Below, piece by piece: positions 38,602-50,572 of a stretch of DNA of 64,000 nt. The position numbers and the translations under genes are program-made. Within the stretch, counting starts at the first letter, position 1. Each line of letters opens with the position of its first letter. Where the stretch lies: positions 86,264-150,263 of the forward strand of contig NW_013546988.1 of NCBI RefSeq assembly GCF_000711695.1, read 5' to 3'. This stretch comes from Tilletiaria anomala UBC 951. Its lineage: Eukaryota; Basidiomycota; Exobasidiomycetes; Georgefischeriales; Tilletiariaceae. The notes beneath the pieces were generated by a model. The model had not been told where the DNA came from and searched no databases. It saw only the letters and a program-made list of their open reading frames with translations.

Positions 38602-41600
38602 ATGGAGGCATCAGACACCATGGACACGCAGGACGAGGCAGTTGCTGTCTTACAAATGTGGAATCCGGGCACATTGAAGGGCTCATCCTCTTCGTACGCT
38701 GGCGGCTCGTCCTCCGGATCAGGCGCAGGTGCTGTGCTCGCAAAGACGGTCGTGCCGGGTGTTTTGCACCTCAAAAAACGCTTACCTGGCAGTAGCAGCA
38801 GTAGCGGCGGTGGTGGCCATCACTATTACGGATCCGGGGCGAGTCATAGCAGCATTGTAAGTGCCGCCGCATGCGCCGGCACTCCGCGATGCAAGCGGGA
38901 GACCATTATTGCGAGTTCGAAGCTGGACCCGTTTGGCAGCACGCCCAGTCCTTCGGTCAAAGAGCGGCCCAGTCGGTCCCGTTTAGCCACAACGGCCAGC
39001 AGTAGTAGCAACGGGATGGGCTCGATCGGATTTGCCGACGTGGACGCAACGGAAGCACCGCAGCTGATCCCGGGGCCGCAAACGCTGGGTATCAATGGCA
39101 GCGACTTGATCATGATCGGCTCGCCTGCTCATGGCGGATCGTCAGTTGGCAGCGGTGGCAGCTGGCGGAAAGTGACAGTCGTGTTCAGGCAGCACGGCGT
39201 CCTTTCCATCTACAGCGAGGAAAAGGCGCTGCTGCATTCCACGTTGATCTCGGATCTGACCGCTTCCGAAGTCAGGAGGGTAGACGACTCAATCTTCCTC
39301 CGACCCAACATCATTGCTGTCTCATCTCGCGTGTCGACGCTCGCGAGGAGTGTTGGCGCCAGCGCTTGTCGGCTAGGCGTCGGTGTGGGTTGTGCCAGAG
39401 GGAAACAATCTCCCGTATCAAATGCATTCGCCACCTCAGGAGCGTCACCTGGGGGCTTGGGGGAGCACGTATGGCCAAGCAGCGGCAACTCAGCAGGGAA
39501 CGGCCTCTTCAATGATGACCTCGGCTGTGGCTCAAGCCCCGGCTCCGGCTCTGGTTCCTTTGCGCTCGAGTCTATCCTGCTTGCGTTCCCATCGCGCATC
39601 AAGATGCAGCGTTGGCTCATGGCGCTCCAGGCGTACGCTGTGCCCGAAATCTACCTTAGCGATGACAAGATTACGATGAGCCGGCTGGGCAGCATGGATG
39701 CAGCAGTGTCGGACCAAGCACAGGCGTCAACCAGCCCCATGATAGCATCGCCCACGCAGTCTATGCCCAAGCTTCATCGCATCAACCGCTCCATCAAGAT
39801 CTCCGTCATAGAAGCGCGCGGCGTCTCGTCCGACAGCTACACGCATCAGCAGCACCACCATCAAGATCAGCATCAACTTCATGCCACGCAAGCTCACCAC
39901 GCTAGTCCTATCCGCAAGCGTACTGGCTTGGAAGGCGTCAGCGTCGGTGGTTTCGACAGTGTGCATCTGCCCATGAGCCCGAGCGGCAGCCTGGCCGGGC
40001 GCATCATCTCGCGCAAGTCATCGTCCACGACCAACACATCGGATAACGAACGTCGCTCGTCGACCGGCACGCACGGAAGCGATGGGCAGCAGTCCCACAC
40101 GCAGACGCTTCCACCCGTGCCGCCTCCTGCTGCTATCGCTGCCGCTGGAGCTGGCCAGTCTCCGCGAATTTCAGCGTCGCGCCGTAGATCGCTGCTCAAT
40201 CCGAAAGGCGATAGCGGCAGTTGCAGCAGCAGTAGCGCCAGCGGCACCGCAGCTGCTCCAGACGGAAGCGGCGCCCCACCGAGCAGACTGCGCGGCTCTG
40301 GATCTGTACCAAGTTCCAGTAGTCCGTCCACGACACTCGATCAGATAACTCGGATCCAGAAGAGCCGCACGGCCAGCGACCTTGTGCCTATCTTCAGTGG
40401 CGATGCCTCCTTATACCACGCGTCTGGCACAGGCACAGGCACAAGCGACTCTTTCTCGATTTCGCCTACAACGCGGCCGGAGCTCAGTGCCCCGTTAGAG
40501 CTCAAGACAGATTCGACGCAACAGGGCGCCTCTACCGCGAGGGATATGAGCAGGCACCACCTGGCGAGCGAAGAGAGCGACTCAGACAAATTAGACAGCG
40601 GGCCGATTGCTGGGATGCGGAGCGGATCAAGCTGGGCGCACTGGACCACAGCCGGTAGTGTCTCGCCACACTCGATGGCCTTGTTGCCGCCACGGAGGGA
40701 CTCGAATACATCCTCCGCCTTCTCGTCGTCCATTGGAGGCGGAAGCGAGAATGCGTGGCACAGCTGTAGGATCTATGTCAATGGCGTGCTTCTCGCGCGC
40801 ACTTCGTTCAAGTCATCTCAAGACGGTCTTGTCTGGATGGAAGATTTTCACTTCGAGACATTGCCTACCCTCAGGCGGCTGCAGATCGAAGTGCTGCAGC
40901 AGACGACAGGCCGCGGGGGAGCGATGAAGCAAGTCCCGCTTGGCCTTGTGACGCTGCCCGTCGAAACCATTCGGCGCGGCGAGGACATTGAAGGATGGTT
41001 CCCAGTCTGGTCCATTTCGGAGGAGAAAGATGCAGATGCAGCTTCGCGCTTCGACCTTGGAGCTAGGGAGCTGGTCCCATTCGCCCAAGAGGTCGTCGGA
41101 GAGATCAAGCTGAATTTCAAAATTTCTGAGCTTATTGTGCTCCCCACCGCTCGGTATGCGGCAATAGAGAAGGTGTGTACACAGGTCGGATGCCAAGAAC
41201 TACGCTACAAGCCGCGGGGATGCTAAGGCCGTTTCCTCTTCTCTTGCATTCGCTTGAATTTACAGGCACTCAACGGGCCAGAGCGTTCAGTCATCATCCA
41301 GCACCTCGCTGCCACCGCAGGCGAGAATACATTGCTGTCCAGCGTCATCCAGTATGGTATCGCCAAAGGCCAAATTGTTGCGCTTTTGACGGACCTGGCG
41401 AAGATGGAGAGCGAAAAGCTAGGCAACGATCCAGACAAGGACCTGCTGTTCCGGTGAGTCAGAGACTTCATCAAATGCATTTGCCCAATGTGCTCATGTT
41501 GCTTGCCCGCTTGCTTGCGTCAGAGGGAACACAGCGCTATCGCGCTCGCTCGACAAGTTCCAGCAGTTCTGCTGCACTTCCTGGCTCGAGGTTTCCATCG

Positions 41601-43083
41601 GAGAGTATATCCACCAAATTTGTGCAGGCGACACGGGCATCGATCTGGATGAGCTTTTGTCCAGCAACAAACCTCGTCCGCACCCATTCAGTGCTCTTCA
41701 CACCAACGAGGACCAGTGTGCATCACCCACTTTGTTCCCCGCTTCGGTCGAACATTTTCAGGAAGTCGTGACGCGAATTTGGGCAAACATCTATCGGCAG
41801 CGCCATCAATGTCCAGCGTGAGTGTTTTCGGATGGGAAGCTGTGTTGTTTAACGGGCTGATACTAAAATCTGCTTCAAGTGAACTGCGCGAGGTCCTATT
41901 CCATCTGCGCTCGCTTGTCAACGCGCGTTTCACTGCGACTGGCACGGGTTCAGGCATTCAAGGCGTCGGGGCTTTCGTCTTCCTCCGCCTCATCTGTCCG
42001 GCCATCACTTCTCCTCAACTTTTCGGCCTCCTCCAAGGTGGGCAGCAGCCAGTCTTTGCTCATTTCTTGCCTGCGTTGCTAACAATTGGTCATTTCTCAG
42101 CGTCACCTTCCCCCTCGCATTCGAAACTTTTGTTGATGATCGCAAAGGTCTTTCTCGCGCTGGCAAACAAAAAGACCGAGTTCGACAAAGACAAGGAGCC
42201 GGTGCTGTCATCGCTCAACTTTTTCCTCAAAGAGCAGGCCAGCACGTACGACGACTTCATCACCTTCGTCTCCACGGTAGACAGTGCCGTCGGTTCGAGG
42301 GTCCATCGCACGCATCGACTGCTCGACGAAGATGACGAAGAGATCGTGCAGCGCTTTCAAGCTCAGCGCAAATCGAAGTTCATTCCGATCCACTCTGACA
42401 GCCTTCCAAATGGCGACTACGCGTTGGACCAGCCATTACTTCTGGCGACCCTTAGCGCCGACGTGACGCGCATTTTTGGCATTTCATCTCAGTCTTCTCA
42501 TGACTTCCTCACGTCTCTTGTGCCGCAAGAGCACATCAAAAGTCCGACCTTCGCTGAGTTCGTAGCTGCATGCTCTGACGTTGAAACGCAGTCCCAGGCG
42601 TTATTGCATCTCACTTCAGTGGGCCTGTGGTGAGTGAATACTGCGAAAATTGCAAGGTCGATCGGCCTATGAAGCACCTGACATAAATGACTCATTTGAA
42701 CTTCTGTCCATGTCAGCAGCACTTTGAAAGAGCAGACCCCCTTGCACGGCCAGACGACTGTCATTAGCAGTGTCGTGGCGCGCAGGGATCCTCAGCTGTC
42801 TCCAACCCCAGGAGGGCGTAGTCGCTTCTTCGCGCGCAAGAGAAGTGCCACAATCAGCGGCGCTAACGCACGAGGCGGCGTAAAAGGCATGACCGAAGAC
42901 CTTGCAAGATTCGATACTGCACTCACTCCGAGTTCCTATAATTCAGCATCTCTCATGAAGCGTCATTCTAATGATCTCAGTCACGATCTCGTCCCAGAAG
43001 GTCTCAACGCTATCCAAGAATTTGATACAACACTTACGCCAGACGGTCACGCCAACCGCAAGAAAAAGTGGTGGCGAATCTAA
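38602..43083 (+). CDS. Large PH/C2/RasGAP protein, Bud2/Cla2-like
   Basis: Five exons: 38602-41172, 41266-41453, 41524-41817, 41880-42629 and 42717-43083; 1389 residues. The ATG at 38602 is the first in frame. A PH-like region (about 188-345) ends in MQRWLMALQAYAVPEIY. A C2-like region begins with IKISVIEARG (about 397) and is split by a long Ser/His/Gln-rich insert before WHSCRIYVNGVLLARTSF (about 718). The RasGAP domain follows from about 865, with the arginine-finger motif LLFRGNTALSRSLDKF and the second motif GAFVFLRLICPAITSPQLF. Such proteins stimulate GTP hydrolysis by Ras-family GTPases; C2 plus RasGAP order suggests the Bud2 (Rsr1/Bud1) type acting in polarity, which is inferred. Intron 3 ends in AAG. 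Confidence 0.85.
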
Positions 43084-43256
43084 TAGCCTTTCGTCACCGT
43101 TAACTGCCAATTTTATCAGTCATACCCCAGGTTCTATAATTTCCATTTGTCGCATTGTGCAATATCATCATCTAAGCCATTGCATTTGCGCACTCATGCG
43201 TGAAAATGTTTGCGAGGGTACAAATGAAATGGCCAGTCGACGTGTCGGCATGGAAC

Positions 43257-45707
43257 TTAAGCCGCTCCGTCCAAAGTGAGCTTGCTCACATCTGGTGCCT
43301 CCTCGTTCATGCGCAGCTTCGTAACCTAAGGATGAGAGCGACAAGGATGCGTCAGCACTTGCAATCAGCGGTGTTGGAATGATCTCGATGCAAAACATCC
43401 TCACCCGACCGATGGCGACAGTCCGCCCTTCGTCTCGCAACGTGAAGCGGCCAAGTTGCGGGTGTTCGCTGAATTTTTCAAGGCACACTGGTGCTGTCGT
43501 TTCAATCAGGGCGACAACCTTCATGCCTGCGGTGTGCAAGAGAGGGATAACGGAGATAAACATCATGCGCGAGGAATACGAAACGGACATGTACTCACCT
43601 TTCTTCGCAAATTGAGGTGGCTTCTTGCTCTTCTTGCCCGTCTTCTTATCATAGTAGTGCAACAGCTGGATCAGGTTAACTTCCTCGGAAAGGGTGTGAA
43701 CATGCATGACAGCCGAATAACCTGGGCAGATGATGTTTCTGTGCTCTAGGATGGCCAGCTGGGCCTCAAACTTGGTAACGACGTGCACTGGGCTTTTGGT
43801 GTCCGTTAAAACAAAGCCGACGCTAACATCCTCGTGGTCGATGCCCTTGATCTTGATACGGACATTGTCACCCGAGACCGCGGCGACAACTTCCTCTTCG
43901 ACTTCGTTAAAGATGCCGACAACTTCGATCTGCGTCTTGTTCGGCATGAGGATGAGTGTGTCACCTTTACGCACTTTGCCACTCTCGAGCTTGCCGACAA
44001 TGACAGTACCCATATCGTTGTACTTTTCGCTGATGGGCATCTTGAGCGGTTCGGAGATCTTGCGGTCGCCAAGCTCGAGGTTGTCGAGGAACGTGAGCAG
44101 CGGTTCGCCGTCGTACCAGCTGCACACCTCGCGAGGCACAGGTTCCTTGAGATTCTGTCCCGCAAACGCTGAGACAGGGATGTAAGACACGTCCTTGGGA
44201 GCGAAGCCTGCGCTGCGCAAAAATGGTGACAGCTTTCCGACGATCTCATCGTATCGCGCTTTCTCCCACTTGACAGTTGGCTCGTCCATTTTGTTGACCA
44301 CAACGATCAAACGCTGCACACCGGCTGTCTTGACGAGCATCGCGTGCTCTCTCGTCTGACCACCTCGCTCGAAGCCGGTCTCGAACTCTCCCTTTCGCGC
44401 CGAGATGACCTGCAGTCGTGCAGGGAATGGGCTCGCGATGAGCTCCGACATCATTTGCTTATAGTGACACTGCGACTCACCAGAATAGCAACGTCTGCCT
44501 GAGCAGCGCCACTGATCATACTCGGCACGTAACTCTTGTGCCCTGGAGCATCGAGAATGGTGTACCTCCTCTTTCCTGTTTCAAAGTAGGCCCTTCCGAC
44601 CTCAACTGTCTTTCCCTTCTCTCGCTCCTGAGGCGTCGAGTCGAGGGCCCAGCTCAGGTACCACGACTCTCTCCCAGCTTCCTTGGCGTCTTTCTCGTAC
44701 TTCTCCAAAGTTCGCTTGTCAACCATGCCGGTCAGGTAGAGCAAGTTGCCACCCATCGTAGACTTTCCGGCATCGACATGGCCAATGAAGACAACATTCA
44801 AGTGTGACTTCATGCTATCGGCTTGCTCTCCGAACAGGTCCTTGAGCGTTTCCTCATCAGTCAGCTTCTTTGTCTCTGCAAGGACTTTGTCGGCGTCCAT
44901 ATGGGCCTTTTGCACCTTATCGTCTACCTTGGCCTTTTGTCGTGCACTCATGCCACCCTTGGAGGCCAAGCCTGGCGTCGGCGACTCTGAACGGGAGGCC
45001 GGGGCGGATGCATCGGTGGAGCCCTTACTTGGCAATGCAGCGGCAGCAGCAGCGGGTGTCGAATCGGTTGCAGGAATAGAAGACGAAGGCTCTGCGTCCC
45101 AAGCGTCCGTAACGCCTTCCTCTGCCTTGATGGAAGAAACTGCCTTAGGCGGCGCGGGCTTTGCCTCCTCTTGCTTTGCCGCCGCCGTCTGGACAGTAGG
45201 CTCTTCCTTACTTGCACTGCTACCTCCCCCGATGCTGATGCTGACCGGCTTGCGTGGGGATTCTTCCTTTTTGGGAGCTGCTGCTAAAGACGAGCCGCCA
45301 CCGATTGAGATGGAGACGGGCTTGCGGTCTGTCTGACCCATGCCCGGCTTGGTTGGCAGCGAGCTCGCCCCCGGAGCTTGCGGTTGCTGCTGCTGCTGTG
45401 GTGGCGCAGCCTGTGCTTGCCGATGCGCAGGGAGTCTACCCTGGTCAAAGCCACTCTGCGTGTACGCCTGCTGGCCAGCGTTCGGGTAGTAGCCGCCTTG
45501 CTCAGTGAAGCCGCCTGCAGCATATCCTCCGTAGCCAGCGCCATAGCCACCAGCGCCGTAGCCCGGAGCACCCGCACCGGGGCCAGTGAAGCCCTGCTGA
45601 TCGTAGCCACCCTGCGGGTGTGGCTGACCTTGCTGCTGATGCTGGCCAGGGGGGACGAAGCCCGAGGAGTTGGGGTTGAAGTTGAAGGACCGAGCGTTTG
45701 GGTTCAT
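43257..45707 (-). CDS. SUP35: Translation release factor eRF3 (Sup35)
   Basis: Four exons on the - strand: 45707-44481, 44409-43599, 43526-43405 and 43325-43257; 742 residues. The first 120 residues are Gln/Gly/Tyr/Asn-rich with GGY and QQQ runs, like prion-forming Sup35 N domains. A charged M-like region holds two copies of KPVSISIGGGSS. From about residue 305 the EF-1A-like GTPase follows: GHVDAGKST (G1), DAPGHKSYV (G3), NKMDEPTV (G4), then domains 2 and 3 ending KLTLDGAA. eRF3 works with eRF1 in the cytosol to end translation. The very N terminus, SFNFNPNSSGFVPPG, resembles a PAM2 poly(A)-binding-protein contact. The gene converges with the RasGAP gene, only 173 bp apart. Confidence 0.95.
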
Positions 45708-46419
45708 GTTGAAATCTCGACCGTGCCCTCTTGGATTTCGGGACGCAGATGGAAGTTCTCAGCGAAGCTCTCCTAAGGCCTCGATCACGTCGCAGTCGGA
45801 TCGTTCAAGCCAATGCCAAATGGAAGATGACCCACGAGAGGTGGAAACTACCTCGGCCACGCCATGCATGGTGCATCATGGGGGAACTGTGCTGGTGATG
45901 GAGTTCACATCACGATTCCAATTCAAATTTTGGCCCGGAGGGACTCCCCCTTCGAGCCCTTACATCTGCTCGGCCATAACCCTAAGCGTTGTTGTAAAAC
46001 GCAACAAGAGGCCCAAATTCCCCTTTCCGTTGGGGCCACCAAGCGCTCGATTACAGCCGAGTCAAGCAGTGTGCCTGCGCTGAGCATCAATCGCCTTTGA
46101 AGCATAGCATTGATTCATATGCTACCCTTCTGAACGCCGCTCTCGCCATGTTGGTGGCCCATATTTCGTAGAGTAAGAGATCTCTCCATAGCAACGCACT
46201 GAAAGGTGAAAAGCCTCGCTGCTGTAGAAGCGCAGACTCAACCGCCACGACAGCATCGTCGCGCAACAGCTAGTCAAACCACACTCTCATCGTGTCTTGT
46301 GAGTTCCGTCTTTTCGCAAGGACGCAACGAAGATGCTCAGTTCTGAGAAGTATGCTCATATTCTGTACAATTTGGTCACCGCTTCAAGTACTGGATCTGG
46401 ATAGCGGTGACATAGCACG
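45708..46419. promoter_or_regulatory. Divergent promoter, SUP35 (-) and OST2 (+)
   Basis: A 712 bp region between divergent start codons must contain both promoters and leaders. No other element is evident. Confidence 0.5.
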
Positions 46420-47183
46420 ATGTCTTCAAAAGCACCGCCACGAACTAGCTCGTGCGTTCAGATTTCAAGGCGTCGCTGAAGCCTGCAGCATTGCTGACGA
46501 ATACCATTTGCTATCTCTCTTTGATCCGTCGTACCCGGTGCGACACCCCATTTTTCGTGTCGTCCTTGCCGCACGTTGTGGTCAAATTGCGAAACAGCTC
46601 GAGCAACAAGCAAAATCCACTGCAGACGCTGCTCGAGGCATATTCGCAAGACACGCCGCTGAAGCTCAAGATGATCGACGCCTTCCTTGTATTCCTCATT
46701 CTTTCGGGCGTCATGCAGTTCGCGTATGCAATTCTCGTCACCAGCTTCCCATTCAACAGCTTCATCGCAGGGTGCGTGCACTTTGCTTTACGCTGCCCTG
46801 CGGGCCAGTAAATGGACCGTGATGAAACGAGCTGAGAAGAGAAGAGACTGATTTACACGGTTGTGGTGCCCAGGTTCGCATCGACTGTTGGGCAATTCGT
46901 CTTGGCCGCCTCATTACGGATACAGGCGAACCCAGAGAATGGGAAGACATTCACAAAGATATCACCAGAACGGTAAGTAAGCTGGTCGACTTGCTCGTTC
47001 GCTGCCTGCTGCTGGACGGCAGAGACCGTCGCGCTCGAGACAGCTTACCATGAGACTGTGCAACTGACTGAAGAACCCCAATGTTCCGTATCGCACGCGC
47101 ACTTCGATCTCTGCAGCGCCTTCGGAGACTTTCTATTCAGCTCTGTCATTCTCCACTTTTTTGTAGTCAACTTCTTAGGGTGA
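46420..47183 (+). CDS. OST2: Oligosaccharyltransferase subunit Ost2/DAD1
   Basis: Four exons, 46420-46451, 46598-46771, 46874-46972 and 47117-47183, in register; 123 residues, the usual size. The conserved sequence reads LQTLLEAYSQDTPLKLKMID, then three membrane helices in FLVFLILSGVMQFAYAILV, FNSFIAGFASTVGQFVLAAS and the final HFFVVNFLG typical of DAD1. It is a small subunit of the ER complex that transfers glycans to Asn in nascent proteins. The first exon is only 32 nt (MSSKAPPRTSS plus two bases); its ATG fits related fungal N termini, but an in-frame ATG upstream of exon 2 is absent, so the short first exon is required. Introns are long for this window (146, 102 and 144 bp). Confidence 0.92.
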
Positions 47184-48564
47184 ATGGAGCATCGAGCCCA
47201 ATCTGAATTATCACGTCTGAGCAAGAGAGCTGGACACTTTTGGATCCAACTCATGTGTCGCTCGTCACTTCGCGGCCATGGCAAGGCCTTGTCTTCCGAT
47301 GCTTAGAGCCAATATTCCTTGAAGGTCGTCCGGCAATTCGCAAGCCAGAAGAATCGAGAGCGTTTGCGTTCGGCGCCATTTGCATCTCTCGTCCAAACAC
47401 CACTCCGGCGTGCAGATTAGCTAATCCATCGGCGTCGCACTCTGTGCTTCGTGGAAATCCTCAGTGACCAGATGGAAGAAAGTGAGGCATCAGGGTTGTG
47501 TACGAATTACACATGTTAGAAAGTGACACGACCGTCAGATGGCATCGCGACGTGAGAAAAAAGCGACCGGTGTGAACGTAAGTGACGGTCCAAGTCATGA
47601 CTAGGAAGTCCTTTCGAATGGGCTTCCTCTGTTATTTCAATTATTCGACAAAGCAATCATCAACCTGGATGCCTTTGACTAAAGCCACTATATCCGGCGG
47701 ATGCGTCTCCTCGGCCGTGTTTGTAATCGTTGCAATCATCGTGCAAGTTCCCCGTGCGGTGGGCCAGTGCACGTCAACGTAAACCATTGCCTTGTCGAAA
47801 GCACCAGAGGATGTACACTCGTGTGCTTGGCGAAAGGTGGGCTGTTGAGGCAGCGAATGCCGTAATTTATCAAATTTTGTTCGCACCTCAAAAGACATGC
47901 CCTCCAAGGATGGTCTCGTATGTTCGGGCTTGCCGGGTCATCACTTCCGACTAGAAGCAAGTCAACAAGTGCGTTTCAAAGTGTAATAATACAAAATGCG
48001 AGGACAAGCTCGGGGGAAAGTGGAAGAAAACATTCGACGAGACTTTTGCAACGACAGAATATGAACCTCGCGCAGCGCGGGTGTTACTGTGTGGAATGAT
48101 GGTATCGAATGAGAAATTCGCAGGCATATTTGATCGAATAGATGAGCGATTCTCTTTTTCTCCCTTTGCTGGATCTTTTGCCGGTTGATAGATGGGCGAG
48201 GCAACAACGCAAAGCTAATAAGCGAGTGTACGTCGAGTCGGTCAATCGACTTTTTTGCGGGTTGTTTCTTTGGCCATTTTCTTGTTGCCTTCTCGTTAGC
48301 CGTCTTCTCGCTTTATTCGCCTGCTTTTTCGATCCTCGCTATGTCACTCGATAAACTTGTTGCACAGGGAAAGAGACTCCTTTCGCCATCACACAAGCTG
48401 GTTTTCGCGCGCATGAGACCTGCACCGTTCCATCTCTCCATCCTTGCGCCTTTCCCTCCTCCCGGTAATGTCCACTTTAACACCTGACCCTCGTGATGTG
48501 GAACTCAATGACATCTATATGAAAGTCGCGCAATAAGATTTCCGAGGGCAGCATTGTCACTAGC
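47184..48564. other. Convergent intergenic spacer
   Basis: About 1.4 kb between the OST2 stop and the last exon of the aldehyde dehydrogenase gene. It holds the two 3' ends and one small unassigned - strand frame (47641-47898), listed separately. No RNA gene is seen. Confidence 0.45.
47641..47898 (-). CDS. Possible small hypothetical protein (85 aa)
   Basis: An ATG-started frame of 85 codons with balanced composition, beginning MSFEVRTKFDKLRHSL and containing VYVDVHWPTARGTCTMIATI, ending TAA. There is no signal peptide or membrane helix and I do not recognise it. The alternating hydrophobic residues look like beta strands, so it may be a fragment of a larger spliced or decayed gene. A chance frame of this length is possible. 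Confidence 0.25.
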   Translation of the reverse strand: MSFEVRTKFDKLRHSLPQQPTFRQAHECTSSGAFDKAMVYVDVHWPTARGTCTMIATITNTAEETHPPDIVALVKGIQVDDCFVE

Positions 48565-50572
48565 TCAGAAAGCCTTGATAAGGCCCTGCCGGCGAGCGCC
48601 GAGGACGAGAGCGAGGATCGCGGCGATGAGCGCGACGCGTCGGCCGATTAGGCGACCTGTAGAGAAACCCGGCTAAGGGGCGTATGATCAACATTGCGAC
48701 CGGGAGATGAAGGAACGGGCAAGGATGGGAAGAGCAATGGTTCGCGGGGCAAAATCAGTCGAGCGAATTTTCGATTCGAAAGCAGTGTGCGCAGCAGAGC
48801 GAAGGAGGAAAAAAGGAAGGACCGAAGCGATCGAGCGTAAGCATTCAGCCCCGTCTCGAAATCACAACGATCAATGCGGTGGAAGGAAACAGCGGGAAGG
48901 AAAGAATGGACAGGAGCGAAAGGAAAGGGGGAGGAGAGGACGAGAGGCATAGAGGAAGCAAGGATGGCATCGCATCAAAAACACACCTTTGTCTTGCTCG
49001 CGTGCGGACTCGACGGCTTGGAGAAGGGCAGACGATTACCCATAAGCAACTTGTACTTGTTCAAGTTAGCGGTCGTGTACGGCGGGTAGCGGAAGCTCAT
49101 CACCTTCTCGATCGTCCTGCCCACGACGCCAGTGTGCGGCGCGAGGAGCACGGCGCGCTGGTGCGTGAAGCAGTCGAACCCGGCCTTACCGTGGTACGAG
49201 CCGTGTCCCGAGGGGCCAGTGCCGCCAAATGGCAGCTGGCTGATGGCGCAATGCAGGATCGTGTCGCCGATAACGGCGCCGCCAGAGCGCGTACTGTCGA
49301 CGACCTTCTTGACGGAGCTGCTGTTGCCGAACGCATACAGCGCCAGCGGCTGGTCACGGCTGTTGATGAAGGTGATCGCCTCGTCCAGATCCTTGACAGG
49401 GACGATCGGTAAGATCGGGCCGAACAGCTCGCCCTGCATGACCGAGTCGTCTCCGGTTACATTGGCGATAACCGTGGGGGCAAGGTACTTGGTCGACACA
49501 TCATTGTCGCCGCCGATCACGACGTCACCCTTGGTGCCGTCGAGGACGCTCGTGAGGCGAGCGTGGTGGCCCTCGTTGATGATGCGACCAAGGTCCTTGC
49601 TCTTGGCAGGGCCCTCGGGGTAGAACTCGTTGAAAACGGTTTTCATCTCGGCAATCAGCTTGTCCTGCACGGACTTCTTGCAAATGACGTAGTCGGGCGC
49701 AATACACGTCTGGCCGGCGTTGAGCAGCTTTCCCCAAAGGATGCGGTGTGCGGCAATCTTGAGATCGGCCGAATCGTCGACAACGACGGGCGACTTGCCA
49801 CCGAGCTCAAGCGAGACAGGGCAAAGCCACTTGGCAGCCTTCTCCTGGACGACGCGTCCGACGGTGCCGTTACCGGTGAAGAAGATGTGCTCGAAGCGCT
49901 GGTCAAGCAGCAAGGTGGTCTCGGAGATGGCGCCGTTGATGACCACGTACGAAGCCGGGTCGAGATACTTGGGGATGATCTCGCCCAGGAGCCGGGCGGT
50001 GTGTGCTGAGACCTCAGAAGGCTTGAGGATGACAGTGTTGCCAGCAGCGATGGCTGCGATGAATGGGCCGACTGTGACTGTGACCGGGTAGTTCCAAGCG
50101 CCAATAATAAGTACGGTACCCTTGGGCTGCTTGCGGATGATGGTGCCGTGCGAGGCCCATGCGATGCCGCTCCAGGGTTTCTCATCCTTGGCCCACTTGT
50201 CGAGGTTGTGCACATATTCGATGCATTCGTTGACGGTGGTTGTCACCTCGGCAAAGGTCGACTCCCAGTCGCTTCGGCCAAGGTCCTTCTTGATGGCCTC
50301 GCAGATGGCCTCTGCATTGTCCTGAATGCAGAAGGCGAGCTGCTTGAGCTGGTTTTTGCGGTATTCGAGGTCGTACGTCTTGAGGGAGAGGAAGCTTTTG
50401 CGGAGGTTCGAGACGATCTGCCAGGGTGGTGCGCGTATGTGGTTAGCGAATTCCCTCGCAAAGGGGGTGAGCAAGAATAGAGGTGGCCATCGCGAATGTA
50501 CAGACGTACCTGTGGGATCTCGTCTGTGGGGGTGTACGTCAGCCCGGCGGCCTGGGCTGCTGCTGCGGCCAT
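48565..50572 (-). CDS. HFD1: Fatty aldehyde dehydrogenase with C-terminal membrane anchor (Hfd1/ALDH3-like)
   Basis: Three exons: 50572-50510, 50417-48987 and 48672-48565, all phase 0; 533 residues. The domain is a class-3 aldehyde dehydrogenase: GAWNYPVTVTVGPFIAAIAA, GNTVILKPSE, FFTGNGTVGR, the general base in SLELGGKSPVVV (Glu225) and the nucleophile in NAGQTCIAPDYVI (Cys259). The last exon encodes PGFSTGRLIGRR followed by a hydrophobic tail VALIAAILALVLGARRQG, a membrane anchor as in Hfd1 and mammalian ALDH3A2. Such enzymes oxidise long-chain aldehydes from sphingolipid breakdown at ER, lipid droplets or mitochondria. The last intron is long (314 bp, ends TTAG); if retained, the protein ends KTKVCF without the anchor. 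Confidence 0.92.
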
